Assembly: GCF_000722765.2 (NCBI RefSeq)
Contig: NZ_CP028415.1
Span: 1,878,108 to 1,942,107, forward strand
Reading direction: 5' to 3'
DNA length: 64,000 nt
Origin: Streptococcus mitis
GTDB lineage: Bacteria > Bacillota > Bacilli > Lactobacillales > Streptococcaceae
Shown here: positions 1 through 11,183 of the stretch, piece by piece
Position numbering within the stretch: the stretch's first letter is position 1
How the letters are laid out: every line of letters starts with the position of its first letter
Translations under genes and position numbers: made by a program
The notes under the pieces: model-generated
What the model saw: only the letters and a program-made list of their open reading frames with translations
The model's database searches: none
Told to the model about the DNA's origin: nothing

Positions 1-1420
1 ATTCCCCACCTGAAACAGGGTAAGTCTTAGAGTTGATGAGTTTAAAGCTACGGTCAAATTCTGCTTTGAGGATGTCAACCACGCGCTCCATAGCTCCTTC
101 AGCCATCTTACGGTAGTCTGTGATTTTACCACCAGCAAGGGTCAAGAGACCATTATCATCTCGGTCCAAGCTAGAACCACGTGAAACTGCAGATGGATCC
201 AAATGTTTCTCAGAGGTGCTGCTTTCAAGCTTGCTGACAGCAGACTCAACATCTTCACGCGTTTTTTCTTTAGAAAGATAAGATTCAACAGTCGCGATCA
301 AGTTATTAAAGCTTTCATCACTGATAGTTCCGTTATTTCCGCCATTGTAGTCAGAAGCGCTATTGCCTGCGATCAATGGACGAAGACCTGCCCAGCTGCT
401 TTCGATATCATCAATGGTGATGTTGGCTTCTGGGAAGCGGTTGTTAACAATGCCAAGTAGGTAATCTACATCTTCTTTAGTCACTTTTGGATGTTCTAAA
501 TCACCTGTGTAGTCTGTATCAGTTGTACCAAAGTAAGTCTTGTTTTCACGTGGGAGAACAAAGACCATACGGCCATCACCCAAACCTGTATCAAAGTAAA
601 CTGGCTGTGAAACCTTGATCTTGCTTGAATCCACTACCAAGTGAACTCCCTTAGTTGGACGCATTTGTGAGAATTGTGTTCCCTTATTAGACAAATTGCG
701 TACCTTATCACTCCAAGGACCTGTCGTATTGATAACCAGACGAGCTTTGATTTCAAAGACTTGGTCTGTCAAGAGATCACGAGCTACAACACCTGTAATC
801 TTGCCACTTTCGTCAAATAGGAAGCCTTCTGCCTTAACATGGTTAGCAATGAGAGCACCATCTTGGTTGGCACGTTTGATGTTTTCAATCACAAGACGCG
901 CATCGTTGTTACGGAAGTCAAGGTAAACCCCACCTCCTACCAAGCCTTCTTTCTTCAAGTTTGGCTGGCGTTCCAAGACTTCTTCCTTGCTCAATACCTT
1001 GTTTGCAGCTGGTGTGTTGTTAACTCCTGCCAAAAGGTCGTACAAATCCATAGCTACTTTAAGACGGAAGAGGCTAAAGGTCGCTCCATCTTCATCGTAA
1101 ACTGGCAAAAGCATTGGGTCCGGTTTTGGAATGTGTGGTGCGATTTGTTGAACCACTGCACGTTCAGAAACCGTATCTGAGACCACTTCTACGTCAAATT
1201 GTTTGAGGTAACGAAGACCTCCGTGAACCAATTTTGTTGAACGGCTGGATGTTCCTTCTGCGAAGTCCTGCATTTCAATCAAACCAGTCTCAAGACCGCT
1301 AGCTGCCGCCTGCAAGGCTACACCAGCACCAGTGATTCCTCCACCGATAATCAAGAGGTCCAAGGTACGTTCCTGCATTTTTTTAATTGATAATTCACGT
1401 GTTTTCTTTGAAAATTCCAT
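1..1420 (-). CDS. glpO: Alpha-glycerophosphate oxidase, 3' end outside window
   Basis: FAD-dependent oxidase converting glycerol-3-phosphate to dihydroxyacetone phosphate with oxygen, giving hydrogen peroxide. The start ATG is at 1420; about 473 residues are visible of a family length near 608, and the rest lies beyond the left edge. Residues 21-33 read DLLIIGGGITGAG, the dinucleotide-binding fold for FAD, followed by the LVHGGLRYL stretch typical of the GlpD/GlpO family. It lies 41 bp downstream of glpK on the same strand, so both probably share the cre-controlled promoter upstream of glpK. The oxidase rather than dehydrogenase form is inferred from the Streptococcus context. Confidence 0.93.
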   Translation of the reverse strand, partial: MEFSKKTRELSIKKMQERTLDLLIIGGGITGAGVALQAAASGLETGLIEMQDFAEGTSSRSTKLVHGGLRYLKQFDVEVVSDTVSERAVVQQIAPHIPKPDPMLLPVYDEDGATFSLFRLKVAMDLYDLLAGVNNTPAANKVLSKEEVLERQPNLKKEGLVGGGVYLDFRNNDARLVIENIKRANQDGALIANHVKAEGFLFDESGKITGVVARDLLTDQVFEIKARLVINTTGPWSDKVRNLSNKGTQFSQMRPTKGVHLVVDSSKIKVSQPVYFDTGLGDGRMVFVLPRENKTYFGTTDTDYTGDLEHPKVTKEDVDYLLGIVNNRFPEANITIDDIESSWAGLRPLIAGNSASDYNGGNNGTISDESFNNLIATVESYLSKEKTREDVESAVSKLESSTSEKHLDPSAVSRGSSLDRDDNGLLTLAGGKITDYRKMAEGAMERVVDILKAEFDRSFKLINSKTYPVSGGE

Positions 1421-1461
1421 ATTTACACACTTTCTAACTGAGTCGCTTTATTCTTCCAGTA

Positions 1462-3048
<1,587 letters not shown>

Positions 3049-3129
3049 TTATCAACTTTTTTTAATTTTTAAAAAAATGTGAGGAGATTGTGTGAATTTC
3101 ACAAAAAAGACCTGGAACAACCAAGCCTT

Positions 3130-4539
3130 TTAAGTGAATAATAACTGACGAATCCCTGCCAAATCTTCCATATCCAAGTCATTTTTTAAATAATAAACTG
3201 GTGTTTGCTCCTTCTTATGAATCGGGTTATTGGTAACCAGCAAATCATAATGCCGAGTTCGGTCATAGGCTTCAATGGTAATAAAGCGATTGTATTCCAA
3301 ATACCGTTTCAAAATGGCTACCATTCTTGAAAAAACAAGAAAACCAGAGGTCAAATCCAGACCAATCCGCATATGTTGACCACCATTTTCTGCCATATAT
3401 TCGATCAACTGGAGCCATTCCCAAAGAATTTTCTTATCTAAGTCTGTCCCCTGATGAAAGGCAGGTAAAGCATGAAAAATCTCCTCTGCCGTTCCCCTAA
3501 AATCATGTTCCATCAGCAAATAAGGATGGCGATTCTCTAACTGGTACTTGTAGCGATCCTGTAAAATATAGCCCTTATAGAGATAGACTTGAGCACAAAG
3601 CTGACTGAGTTCATAGGTAACATGGTCCTCTGTATAATCACCCAGCAACTCCTCCTTCTTCATTTCTTGAATCAATTGTGTCAGCAAATCTGCCAACTGC
3701 CCTCCAAAACCAAGGATATACTCCATAGTATGAAGGGGAAGAATGCGATGAGATAGGAGGAAAGAGAAGAAAATCATCATCTCCCCATCCTCAGTTCCTA
3801 GAGGAAGGTGTTGTCCAGCGAAAAAGGACGGAGCCTTTCGATGCAAACGAAGGTAGAAAATATTGTCAAAATACCCTCGCATTTTCTCTTCTATGACTTG
3901 AAACTGACAGGCATTGGCCCGAAGACGTTGCTGACTGATGTGACTCCACAAAACCAAGTCCAATTTCTGACCCGAAGACAAACTTGCACCGCAGATTTCT
4001 TCTAAACTGGCAATCTCCTGTTTTCTCTCTGGTTTCTGCATGTGACCTTCCCACTCCTGACTGGACCAGATCTTGCGGAAAAGGCAGAAATAGAAATAGC
4101 GAATCTGATGCTCTGGACCCCGCCAACGTCCATTTTGGATGGATAAATCAAATTCTGACAAAATCTGATTTAAGCTAGCTAAGTGGCGACCAAGCGTAGC
4201 CTCACTAATCATCAATTCTTGAGCCAGCTGATGGGCTAAAAACTGTTGGTGGTAGAGAAGATAAACCAAAATCTGGTATTTAACAGCATTCTCCAAAAAT
4301 AAGCTCCGGATATCTCTCCCCTTGGTAGCTGCACCGATTGACAGGCGCAGATTTTCATCTTCTAAGGAGATGTTCATCTCTAAGCCACTGTCCAAAGCCT
4401 TGTCATTGAGCAGGGTGACATATTTGGTTAGGGTTGCTTTTGAAAATCCTGTTTCCTCCATTACAGCCTTGACGGTCGTCTGAGACTCTTGTAATAGAAA
4501 GGAAAGGATTGAAAATTGACCACACTCGGCTTTCTCCAT
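3130..4539 (-). CDS. Mga-like / PRD-type transcriptional regulator
   Basis: Predicted 469-residue DNA-binding regulator. The N-terminal 130 residues contain two helix-turn-helix segments ([20 protein letters not shown] and the one around [16 protein letters not shown]), as in the Mga/AtxA family; the remainder is an all-helical region resembling Mga central and C-terminal domains. The ATG at 4539 has an AGGAGA site six bases upstream, preferred over an ATG 18 bases earlier. It lies directly upstream of glpK on the same strand and divergent from hslO. Its targets are unknown; control of the glp genes is possible but is only inferred from position. Confidence 0.75.
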   Translation of the reverse strand: MEKAECGQFSILSFLLQESQTTVKAVMEETGFSKATLTKYVTLLNDKALDSGLEMNISLEDENLRLSIGAATKGRDIRSLFLENAVKYQILVYLLYHQQFLAHQLAQELMISEATLGRHLASLNQILSEFDLSIQNGRWRGPEHQIRYFYFCLFRKIWSSQEWEGHMQKPERKQEIASLEEICGASLSSGQKLDLVLWSHISQQRLRANACQFQVIEEKMRGYFDNIFYLRLHRKAPSFFAGQHLPLGTEDGEMMIFFSFLLSHRILPLHTMEYILGFGGQLADLLTQLIQEMKKEELLGDYTEDHVTYELSQLCAQVYLYKGYILQDRYKYQLENRHPYLLMEHDFRGTAEEIFHALPAFHQGTDLDKKILWEWLQLIEYMAENGGQHMRIGLDLTSGFLVFSRMVAILKRYLEYNRFITIEAYDRTRHYDLLVTNNPIHKKEQTPVYYLKNDLDMEDLAGIRQLLFT

Positions 4540-4703
4540 CAAATCTCCTAAATACATTTGTTACCCCTTTCATTTTCTATCTTAAGCATAGCATAAATCT
4601 TACAAATGCTGAAATAATCTGTTTCTCTTTTTGTTTTCATGCTGATTTCCTGGTCCATTATCCTGAAAATCAGCAAACACACGGCTCCCTCTTTGGGCAT
4701 TTT

Positions 4704-4714
4704 TATGCTAAAAT
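4704..4714 (+). promoter_or_regulatory. Extended -10 promoter of hslO
   Basis: The sequence TATGCTAAAAT contains an extended -10 (TGC followed by TAAAAT at 4709-4714). Only seven bases separate the hexamer from the hslO ATG, so the expected transcript start is at or next to the start codon. Confidence 0.55.
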
Positions 4715-4721
4715 AGTAGCT

Positions 4722-5594
4722 ATGGATAAAATTATTAAAACTATATCAGAAAGCGGAGCCTTTCGTGCTTTTGTCCTTGATAGCACAGAAACCGTCCGTA
4801 CTGCTCAAGAAAAACACCAAACCCAAGCTAGCTCAACTGTAGCGCTTGGTCGAACTCTTATCGCTAGCCAGATTCTCGCAGCCAATGAAAAAGGAAATAC
4901 TAAACTAACAGTTAAGGTGCTGGGATCTAGCTCACTAGGTGCTATCATCACCGTCGCTGATACCAAGGGGAACGTCAAAGGTTACGTTCAAAATCCTGGT
5001 GTCGATATCAAAAAGACTGCAACTGGTGAAGTCCTAGTCGGACCTTTTGTTGGAAACGGTCAATTCCTCGTTATCACAGACTACGGTACTGGAAATCCTT
5101 ACAACTCTATGACACCCCTCATCTCTGGAGAAATCGGTGAAGACCTTGCCTTTTACCTGACTGAAAGCCAACAAACGCCTTCAGCAGTCGGTCTCAATGT
5201 CCTTTTGGACGAGGAAGACAAGGTCAAGGTTGCAGGTGGTTTCCTAGTTCAAGTCTTACCGGGAGCCAAGGAAGAAGAGATTGCTCGCTTTGAAAAACGC
5301 ATCCAAGAAATGCCAGCTATCTCAACGCTTCTCGAAAGCGACGACCATATCGAAGCCCTTCTCAAGGCTATCTACGGTAACGAGGCCTACAAGCGTCTTT
5401 CTGAAGAAGAAATCCGTTTCCAATGTGACTGTAGCCATGAGCGCTTTATGAACGCTCTTGCTAGCCTTCCAAGCTCAGACTTGCAGGAAATGAAAGAGGA
5501 AGACCACGGGGCAGAAATCACTTGTCAATTCTGCCAAACAACTTATAACTTTGATGAAAACGACCTGGAGGAACTCATTCGTGACAAATCTTAA
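4722..5594 (+). CDS. hslO: Redox-regulated chaperone Hsp33
   Basis: Cytoplasmic holdase chaperone activated by oxidation of a zinc-bound cysteine cluster. The 290-residue protein is full length. The zinc centre is visible as Cys235 and Cys237 (CDC) with Cys268 and Cys271 (CQFC) near the C terminus. An upstream in-frame ATG exists at 4509, but MDKIIKT at 4722 is the family start. There is no clear ribosome site, and the predicted promoter abuts the ATG, suggesting a leaderless or very short leader. The 3' end overlaps dusB by 14 bases, indicating co-transcription. Confidence 0.95.
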   Translation: MDKIIKTISESGAFRAFVLDSTETVRTAQEKHQTQASSTVALGRTLIASQILAANEKGNTKLTVKVLGSSSLGAIITVADTKGNVKGYVQNPGVDIKKTATGEVLVGPFVGNGQFLVITDYGTGNPYNSMTPLISGEIGEDLAFYLTESQQTPSAVGLNVLLDEEDKVKVAGGFLVQVLPGAKEEEIARFEKRIQEMPAISTLLESDDHIEALLKAIYGNEAYKRLSEEEIRFQCDCSHERFMNALASLPSSDLQEMKEEDHGAEITCQFCQTTYNFDENDLEELIRDKS

Positions 5595-6561
5595 TACACC
5601 CTTTATGATTGGCAATGTTGAGATTCCCAATCGTACCGTTTTAGCGCCTATGGCTGGCGTGACAAACTCAGCCTTTCGTACCATCGCAAAAGAGCTCGGA
5701 GCTGGACTCGTTGTCATGGAAATGGTCTCTGACAAGGGAATCCAATACAACAATGAAAAAACCTTGCATATGCTTCATATCGACGAAGGCGAAAACCCTG
5801 TCTCTATCCAACTTTTTGGTAGCGATGAAGATAGCCTAGCACGCGCAGCAGAATTCATCCAAGAAAACACTAAAACCGATATCGTGGATATCAACATGGG
5901 CTGCCCAGTTAACAAAATCGTGAAGAACGAAGCTGGCGCTATGTGGCTCAAGGATCCAGACAAGATTTACTCTATCATCAACAAGGTCCAATCTGTCCTT
6001 GATATCCCCCTTACTGTTAAAATGCGTACCGGCTGGGCGGACCCATCTCTTGCAGTAGAAAATGCCCTCGCTGCTGAAGCAGCAGGTGTTTCTGCCCTTG
6101 CTATGCATGGCCGTACCCGTGAGCAAATGTATACAGGTCACGCAGACCTTGAGACCCTTCATAAGGTTGCCCAAGCTCTGACAAAAATTCCATTTATCGC
6201 CAACGGTGATATCCGTACGGTCCAAGAAGCCAAACAACGCATCGAAGAAGTTGGTGCTGACGCTGTCATGATTGGACGAGCTGCTATGGGAAATCCTTAC
6301 CTCTTCAACCAAATCAACCATTACTTTGAAACAGGGGAAATTCTACCTGATTTGACCTTTGAAGACAAGATGAAAATCGCCTATGAACACCTAACACGCT
6401 TGATTAATCTCAAGGGAGAAAATGTTGCAGTCCGTGAATTCCGTGGCCTCGCTCCTCACTACCTCCGTGGAACATCTGGCGCAGCCAAACTCCGTGGAGC
6501 CATTTCACAAGCTAGTACCCTAGCAGAGATTGAAGCCCTCTTGCAATTGGATAAGGCTTAA
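5581..6561 (+). CDS. dusB: tRNA-dihydrouridine synthase
   Basis: FMN enzyme that reduces uridine to dihydrouridine in tRNA D-loops. The 326-residue TIM-barrel protein shows the catalytic Cys108 in DINMGCPV, then [12 protein letters not shown] and the ANGDI and GRAAMGNP phosphate-binding motifs. I use the GTG at 5581, which follows a GGAGG site at the right spacing; an ATG 30 bases upstream has none and would extend the overlap with hslO. The last 224 bases (6338-6561) are repeated at 14758-14981, so this 3' end probably arrived with the island that starts immediately downstream. Confidence 0.94.
   Translation: MTNLNTPFMIGNVEIPNRTVLAPMAGVTNSAFRTIAKELGAGLVVMEMVSDKGIQYNNEKTLHMLHIDEGENPVSIQLFGSDEDSLARAAEFIQENTKTDIVDINMGCPVNKIVKNEAGAMWLKDPDKIYSIINKVQSVLDIPLTVKMRTGWADPSLAVENALAAEAAGVSALAMHGRTREQMYTGHADLETLHKVAQALTKIPFIANGDIRTVQEAKQRIEEVGADAVMIGRAAMGNPYLFNQINHYFETGEILPDLTFEDKMKIAYEHLTRLINLKGENVAVREFRGLAPHYLRGTSGAAKLRGAISQASTLAEIEALLQLDKA
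6338..6561 (+). repeat. Left copy of dusB 3'-end direct repeat
   Basis: This segment aligns without gaps to 14758-14981. By eye about 16 of the last 221 positions differ, and nearly all differences are silent; both copies end at the same TAA. The two copies bracket the accessory island. Confidence 0.92.
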
Positions 6562-6562
6562 A

Positions 6563-7114
6563 ATGGTTCATACTGCTCTACTGATTATCGATATGCAAAA
6601 AGCATTTAATAGACCTATCTGGGGAGAACGGAACAACCCTCAAGCTGAACAACAAGCATTGAGGGTACTGGCGTACTTTCGTAAACACGCTCTTCCAGTC
6701 TTACATGTTCAACACATATCTGACAATCCCCAGTCGCAATTTCATAACAAACAAAATCAGGTGTTTAAAAGTGGATTTGAACCGATCACCTCAGAACCTG
6801 TCTTTCAAAAAACGGTTAATAGCGCCTTTATTGGAACAAATCTTGAAACATATTTACGAAAAAAACAGATTTGTCATTTAGTCGTTGTTGGTTTGACTCT
6901 GCCTCATTGTATATCCACTACGACACGAATGGCAGCAAATCTTGGTTTTGAAGTCACTTTACTAGCAGATGCCACTGCCAGTTTTACCCTATCTAACAAA
7001 AACGGTCAGACCATCTCTCCTGAGACTATCCATGAGATTAATCTCCTTTCTCTACAAGATGAGTTTGCTCAAATTCTTACTACAGAAGAATTTTTAACCC
7101 AAGTACAAGTATAA
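6563..7114 (+). CDS. Isochorismatase-family cysteine hydrolase
   Basis: A 183-residue hydrolase of the isochorismatase/nicotinamidase superfamily. The expected catalytic triad is present: Asp10 in LIIDMQKAF, Lys83 in FQKTVNSAF and Cys116 in GLTLPHCISTTTRMA. The substrate cannot be told from sequence. The ATG lies one base after the dusB stop codon, exactly where the duplicated dusB segment ends, so the gene is probably expressed from the hslO-dusB promoter. Its codons and length look intact. It is the first gene of the island and is followed by a strong terminator. Confidence 0.85.
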   Translation: MVHTALLIIDMQKAFNRPIWGERNNPQAEQQALRVLAYFRKHALPVLHVQHISDNPQSQFHNKQNQVFKSGFEPITSEPVFQKTVNSAFIGTNLETYLRKKQICHLVVVGLTLPHCISTTTRMAANLGFEVTLLADATASFTLSNKNGQTISPETIHEINLLSLQDEFAQILTTEEFLTQVQV

Positions 7115-7118
7115 AATA

Positions 7119-7150
7119 ATCCGTCAACTCTTATTGAGCTGACGGATTTT
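7119..7150 (+). terminator. Rho-independent terminator
   Basis: Inverted repeat ATCCGTCA ... TGACGGAT followed by TTT ends the hslO-dusB-hydrolase transcript. Confidence 0.8.
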
Positions 7151-7200
7151 GAATGCAGTAATGCAGTGAACCGAAACACAAATAGATAAATTTGGACCTT

Positions 7201-7396
7201 ATACTCTTCGAAAATCTCTTCAAACCACGTCAGCATCGCCTTACCGTAGGTATGGTTACTGACTTCGTCAGTTCTATCCACAACCTCAAAACAGTGTTTT
7301 GAGCTGACTTCGTCAGTTCTATCTACAACCTCAAAGCAGTGCTTTGAGCAGCCTGCGGCTAGCTTCCTAGTTTGCTCTTTGATTTTCATTGAGTAT
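7201..7396 (+). repeat. BOX element (boxA, two boxB copies, boxC)
   Basis: Dispersed pneumococcal/mitis-group repeat. The boxA part (about 7201-7253) resembles the classical BOX sequence used for strain typing (CGTCAGCATCGCCTTACCGT). Two boxB units (about 7254-7304 and 7305-7350) each carry CTTCGTCAGTTCTATC and an AAAGCAGTGCTTT-type palindrome, and boxC (about 7351-7396) ends in TTTTCATTGAGTAT. With the terminator it fills the 342-base gap between two convergent genes. No other gene is seen here. Confidence 0.92.
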
Positions 7397-7456
7397 TAGA
7401 ACTGATGATTAACAATTATTCATAAATGTCTATAGATTCACTCATAACTGACCATA

Positions 7457-9724
7457 CTAGTCTACCCCCTTTAGAGCACTAATCATGTCAATCTTTCTCA
7501 TACGAAGACTAATAAAATAAGCAGTCCCTAAAGATGTAAACCAAACCAATAACGTAGCAGAAGCAAGGACATACATACTGACATAAGCGGTATACTCAAT
7601 TCGAATCGTCGAAAATGTTGCTACATATTCTTTCAAAAACCATATGCCTAAAGGAATTCCTATTATCCACCCAATAAAGGTAGTTAGTATAGTCTCAAAA
7701 AGAGTTACCATCTGTAGATATTGATTAGAAAATCCTAATACTTGTAATGTAGCATAGTCTCTCATTCTCTCTACAAAGTTTAAAGAACCTAGATTATATA
7801 GAACAATAATAACAAGTAATAAAGCAAAGCCAATAATCATTAGAAATACACTCATTAAACTAGCTACAAAATCATAGGCATTTTTTTCTTGACTCCCTTT
7901 TTCAATGACAGATAGAACACCTTTGTCTTGCTTAATAGTGTCTTGATCCACCTCTGACCCAACTAATAAAGTATGGGGAGTAAAATCTCCCCCTGCTTTT
8001 TCAAAGACTCTAGCATGAAGATAAGCCCCTTGATTGGTTTCACTTGTGACAATCCCTTTTACTTCAAACTTGTAAGTATGACCATCTTGATAAGGAGTTA
8101 CAGTTAAAACATCTCCGACTTTAATACCTGCCAAACGGGCAAATGATCTAGTTACATACAAACCATCATCTTTCAAAGATTCAGCACTCTCTGTTTTTGC
8201 TTGTATCATATCTCCATCATCAAATATAATCAATAAACGATTGTATCCATCATCTGGACTAAAATGTGCTTGTGAAATTTGTACACCTTGCCCACCATAT
8301 TTAGACTTAGAAGTAGGATAATCCGCCACAGTCAGTCGTTTTGAGTAAGAAAAATCTTCATTATATGCCTTATCAACAAGATGATTCATAGATACAGGCA
8401 TACCAATTCCAGCAATCAGTAACATCATACTTCCTGCAACTCCCACGATTCCCATCAAAACTCGAATACGATTAAACGAGGCATCACGAATTGCCCATCT
8501 TGAAGGATAAGAAATTCGTTGCCAGATAGACGAATATCTTTCCATAAATACAGATTTAGCAACTTTTTCTTTACCTCTTAAAAATATTGCTGGTAAGCCT
8601 CTAGCTGACTCTCTAGAAGCTAAATAGGCAGCTAAAATACAAATAATAATGACTACAATACCAACGACTATTGATGAAGATGAATAAGAGATTTGCCAAT
8701 TTGGAAGTGTAAACATTGATTTTTGAGTTTCTAGTACAAACCATGACATCAATGGAGAAATAGCAAAGCCTGCGAAACTTCCTAATAAACTTACTACTAA
8801 GCCAAATAAAATATAATGTAAACTGATGGCTTGATTTGAAAAGCCTAAAGCCTTTAATACAGCAATCTCTTTTGTTTGGCCATCAATCAAACGCTGAATA
8901 GTTGTAAACATAGCCAAAATAGCTAACAGAATAAAGATAAAAGAAAATAAGTAAGATAAGTTTCTAATTTGCCCCACTCGATCGGTAGCTTCTGATATTT
9001 CAGTTAAACTTTTTTGATCTTGATAAGAAACTAAATCGCTCCCTAAAATAGACTCTAAATCTCCTCGCAAATCTACCTTAGAACCATAAATTTCTAAGGC
9101 ATTATCTGACGATAAACCCAGAATTCCTTTTGCAATTTCATTATCGGCAATATAACCATAGGCATCATTGTCAGGATTTGGAGCTATATATTCCATACTA
9201 CCTGTAAAATAAATCTTATCTGTTGCCTGAACAAATCCTACAATTTCTAAATCTATCTGTTTCCCCCTTGATGAAATAGAAATTGAATCTCCAATCTGTA
9301 AATGATTCTTCTTCGCATAATTCCCATCAATCCAAATCGAATCTTGTTTTCCCTCAGAAAAAGGACTTCCTTCTGTTACTGTAACCAGTTGATTATCTGT
9401 AATCGTTTCAAGATTGATTCGTCCGTCAGTCTTGTCTAAACGAACAATATTAGCAAAGCCTTTCTTTTTACTGACAACTTTTTCAACAGAAGATAATTGT
9501 TCAACCTGCTTGATTTTTGATTCATCAATCTGTCTCGCTTGAACCCAAACAACAGGAAGTTCAGATTGTTTCAAATAACTCTCTAGACTCTTTTCAAGTC
9601 CATGCCAAGCTCCTTGTAGACCTACAAAGATTAATACACTTAATAGAGACATCAGAAAAACAGAGAAAAATTGTTGCCAATTTTGCCGGAGATCTCTTAA
9701 TAATTTTATATGAAGATACCTCAT
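7457..9724 (-). CDS. FtsX/MacB-type ABC transporter permease
   Basis: A 755-residue membrane protein with the MacB_PCD-FtsX layout repeated twice. One N-terminal membrane helix (about residues 14-36) is followed by a large extracytoplasmic domain and three helices (about 250-370). A further helix near 430 starts the second extracytoplasmic domain, and the C terminus has three helices (about 625-740). Such permeases export peptides, lipids or drugs, or act as mechanotransmitters. The start ATG overlaps the stop of the upstream ATPase gene by four bases, so the two form a transporter. Within the island it is the last gene of the AvrD-like/P-loop/ATPase cassette and may export its product. Confidence 0.88.
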   Translation of the reverse strand: MRYLHIKLLRDLRQNWQQFFSVFLMSLLSVLIFVGLQGAWHGLEKSLESYLKQSELPVVWVQARQIDESKIKQVEQLSSVEKVVSKKKGFANIVRLDKTDGRINLETITDNQLVTVTEGSPFSEGKQDSIWIDGNYAKKNHLQIGDSISISSRGKQIDLEIVGFVQATDKIYFTGSMEYIAPNPDNDAYGYIADNEIAKGILGLSSDNALEIYGSKVDLRGDLESILGSDLVSYQDQKSLTEISEATDRVGQIRNLSYLFSFIFILLAILAMFTTIQRLIDGQTKEIAVLKALGFSNQAISLHYILFGLVVSLLGSFAGFAISPLMSWFVLETQKSMFTLPNWQISYSSSSIVVGIVVIIICILAAYLASRESARGLPAIFLRGKEKVAKSVFMERYSSIWQRISYPSRWAIRDASFNRIRVLMGIVGVAGSMMLLIAGIGMPVSMNHLVDKAYNEDFSYSKRLTVADYPTSKSKYGGQGVQISQAHFSPDDGYNRLLIIFDDGDMIQAKTESAESLKDDGLYVTRSFARLAGIKVGDVLTVTPYQDGHTYKFEVKGIVTSETNQGAYLHARVFEKAGGDFTPHTLLVGSEVDQDTIKQDKGVLSVIEKGSQEKNAYDFVASLMSVFLMIIGFALLLVIIVLYNLGSLNFVERMRDYATLQVLGFSNQYLQMVTLFETILTTFIGWIIGIPLGIWFLKEYVATFSTIRIEYTAYVSMYVLASATLLVWFTSLGTAYFISLRMRKIDMISALKGVD

Positions 9725-10398
9725 CCCAACACCTCTTCATTATTCTCTATTTTTTCAATACTTCCATCTTTCAAATATATAACTCGATCTGCAAATTTAG
9801 CAAACTCTCTATTGTGTGTAACCATTACAACTGCAGCATTCCCATTTCTAGAAACTTCCTTCAATAAAGTTAAAATACTATCGCCTGTCTTTGAATCTAA
9901 CGCTCCTGTAGGTTCATCACACAATAATAGACTAGGCTCTTTAGCCAATGCCCTTGCAATTGATACACGTTGCATTTCACCTCCAGAAAGTTGATTAGGA
10001 AAATTATTTTTTCTATGAAGTAAACCAACTTGATCTAAATACATATCAATTTCTTTATTGTTTTTCACTAAATTTGCTGCAATACCTATATTCTCCTTGG
10101 CTGTTAAACTTGGAACTAAGTTATAAAATTGAAAAACAAAACCAATTTTATCTTTTCGATAAGCAGATAATTCCTTGTCTGTAAATTTTGTTACTAGTTC
10201 CTCATCAAATATAAAGGTTCCCGATGTCGCACGATCCATTCCACCAAGTAAATTTAGTAACGTACTTTTCCCTGAACCTGATGGACCTAAAATAACTGTA
10301 AATTTCCCTTTCTCAATGGAAAAACTAACTTGATCTAAAGCACGAACTTCTTGCTCCCCCACCTTATAAATCTTACTAACATTTTGAAACTGAATCAT
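9721..10398 (-). CDS. ABC transporter ATP-binding protein (LolD/MacB type)
   Basis: A 225-residue ATPase partner of the adjacent FtsX-type permease. Walker A GPSGSGKST is at residues 38-46; the signature LSGGEMQRV and Walker B LLLCDEPTGALD follow in the normal order, so it should be active. It lies nine bases after the P-loop gene and overlaps the permease by four bases, consistent with one transcript. The substrate is unknown; such pairs next to two-component systems often handle antimicrobial peptides, while here an exported small molecule is an alternative. Confidence 0.92.
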   Translation of the reverse strand: MIQFQNVSKIYKVGEQEVRALDQVSFSIEKGKFTVILGPSGSGKSTLLNLLGGMDRATSGTFIFDEELVTKFTDKELSAYRKDKIGFVFQFYNLVPSLTAKENIGIAANLVKNNKEIDMYLDQVGLLHRKNNFPNQLSGGEMQRVSIARALAKEPSLLLCDEPTGALDSKTGDSILTLLKEVSRNGNAAVVMVTHNREFAKFADRVIYLKDGSIEKIENNEEVLG

Positions 10399-10406
10399 AC
10401 ATACTC

Positions 10407-11183
10407 CTAATATCTTGTCATAAATTTTATTTTTTCCTTTAATGTAGGCTCTTCATACTGCTCTATGATACGTTTAGATACCGCTTCCCTGTTTTCTCGT
10501 ATAACCTTTTCAGCTAAGGAAATAGCCTCATCTACTGGAACAACTATTGGCAACCTATAATGTTGAATGATCTGATTTAACCGTTCTTTCTGACTACCTT
10601 TTACACAATAAGGTGTTATACCTAAATTCCTATAAGCTTCATATAATTCCTCATCTGATAAATTTCGATACTCTTCAGATACTGGTCTATGCCCATCTGG
10701 ATCCATTGCAAACTCTACTGGTAAATGAACAACATCTGTATACCACAATTTCGCATGATTCTTAGATACAACCCCATAGGCAGTCAAATATTTTTTGAAA
10801 AATCGTCGACCTGGAATACCTAAAATAGATTTCATCAATCGATGAATGAATGCTGATCCTGGGTTAATTCCTACCCTCATTCGAACAGTCCCGTAAATCC
10901 ATTCATTCAATACTGAACCATCTGATAGAAAACTTCCATGTTCCTTGTATAAAATTCCTTCCGTACGAATTCTCTCTTCAAAACGCTTTAGCCCTAGTGC
11001 CATTAATTCGGTTGATGACATATCCTGAAATCTTCTGCCAGGATATAAATCTGTCAAAATTTCCCTCGCAGATAAAGCGTCAATTAAGGGAAGTCCCGTT
11101 GCAATCGAAAGAGCTGTAGCAGTTGTTGTCTTACCTGTAGAATAAGTTCCTGATATGACTAACCTTAATTCTCTATTTCCCAT
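10407..11183 (-). CDS. P-loop NTPase of AAA/NadR-like kinase type
   Basis: A 258-residue protein of unknown function with Walker A GTYSTGKT at residues 12-19, in the early position seen in small-molecule kinases and the AAA_28/NadR kinase group. The rest is soluble, with no membrane segments. It starts with ATG at 11183, overlapping the TGA of the upstream AvrD-like gene (TGATG); a GTG three bases earlier is also possible. A GGAGGGGG ribosome site lies inside the end of the upstream gene, indicating coupled translation. A phosphorylation or activation step in the same pathway as the AvrD-like protein is plausible but not shown. Confidence 0.6.
   Translation of the reverse strand: MGNRELRLVISGTYSTGKTTTATALSIATGLPLIDALSAREILTDLYPGRRFQDMSSTELMALGLKRFEERIRTEGILYKEHGSFLSDGSVLNEWIYGTVRMRVGINPGSAFIHRLMKSILGIPGRRFFKKYLTAYGVVSKNHAKLWYTDVVHLPVEFAMDPDGHRPVSEEYRNLSDEELYEAYRNLGITPYCVKGSQKERLNQIIQHYRLPIVVPVDEAISLAEKVIRENREAVSKRIIEQYEEPTLKEKIKFMTRY

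Noticed and set aside
173..187. Possible parS-like half palindrome (CACGTGAAAC) inside glpO
   Set aside because: Only one half matches; the left arm reads GAAC instead of GTTT, so ParB binding is unlikely.
1392..1405. Another CACGTG-containing sequence near the glpO start
   Set aside because: AATTCACGTGTTTT has too few matches in the outer positions of the parS palindrome.
7069..7389. A 106-codon minus-strand frame overlapping the BOX element
   Set aside because: It reads through the boxB repeats and the terminator and has duplicated peptide segments derived from the repeat; no ribosome site or family resemblance.
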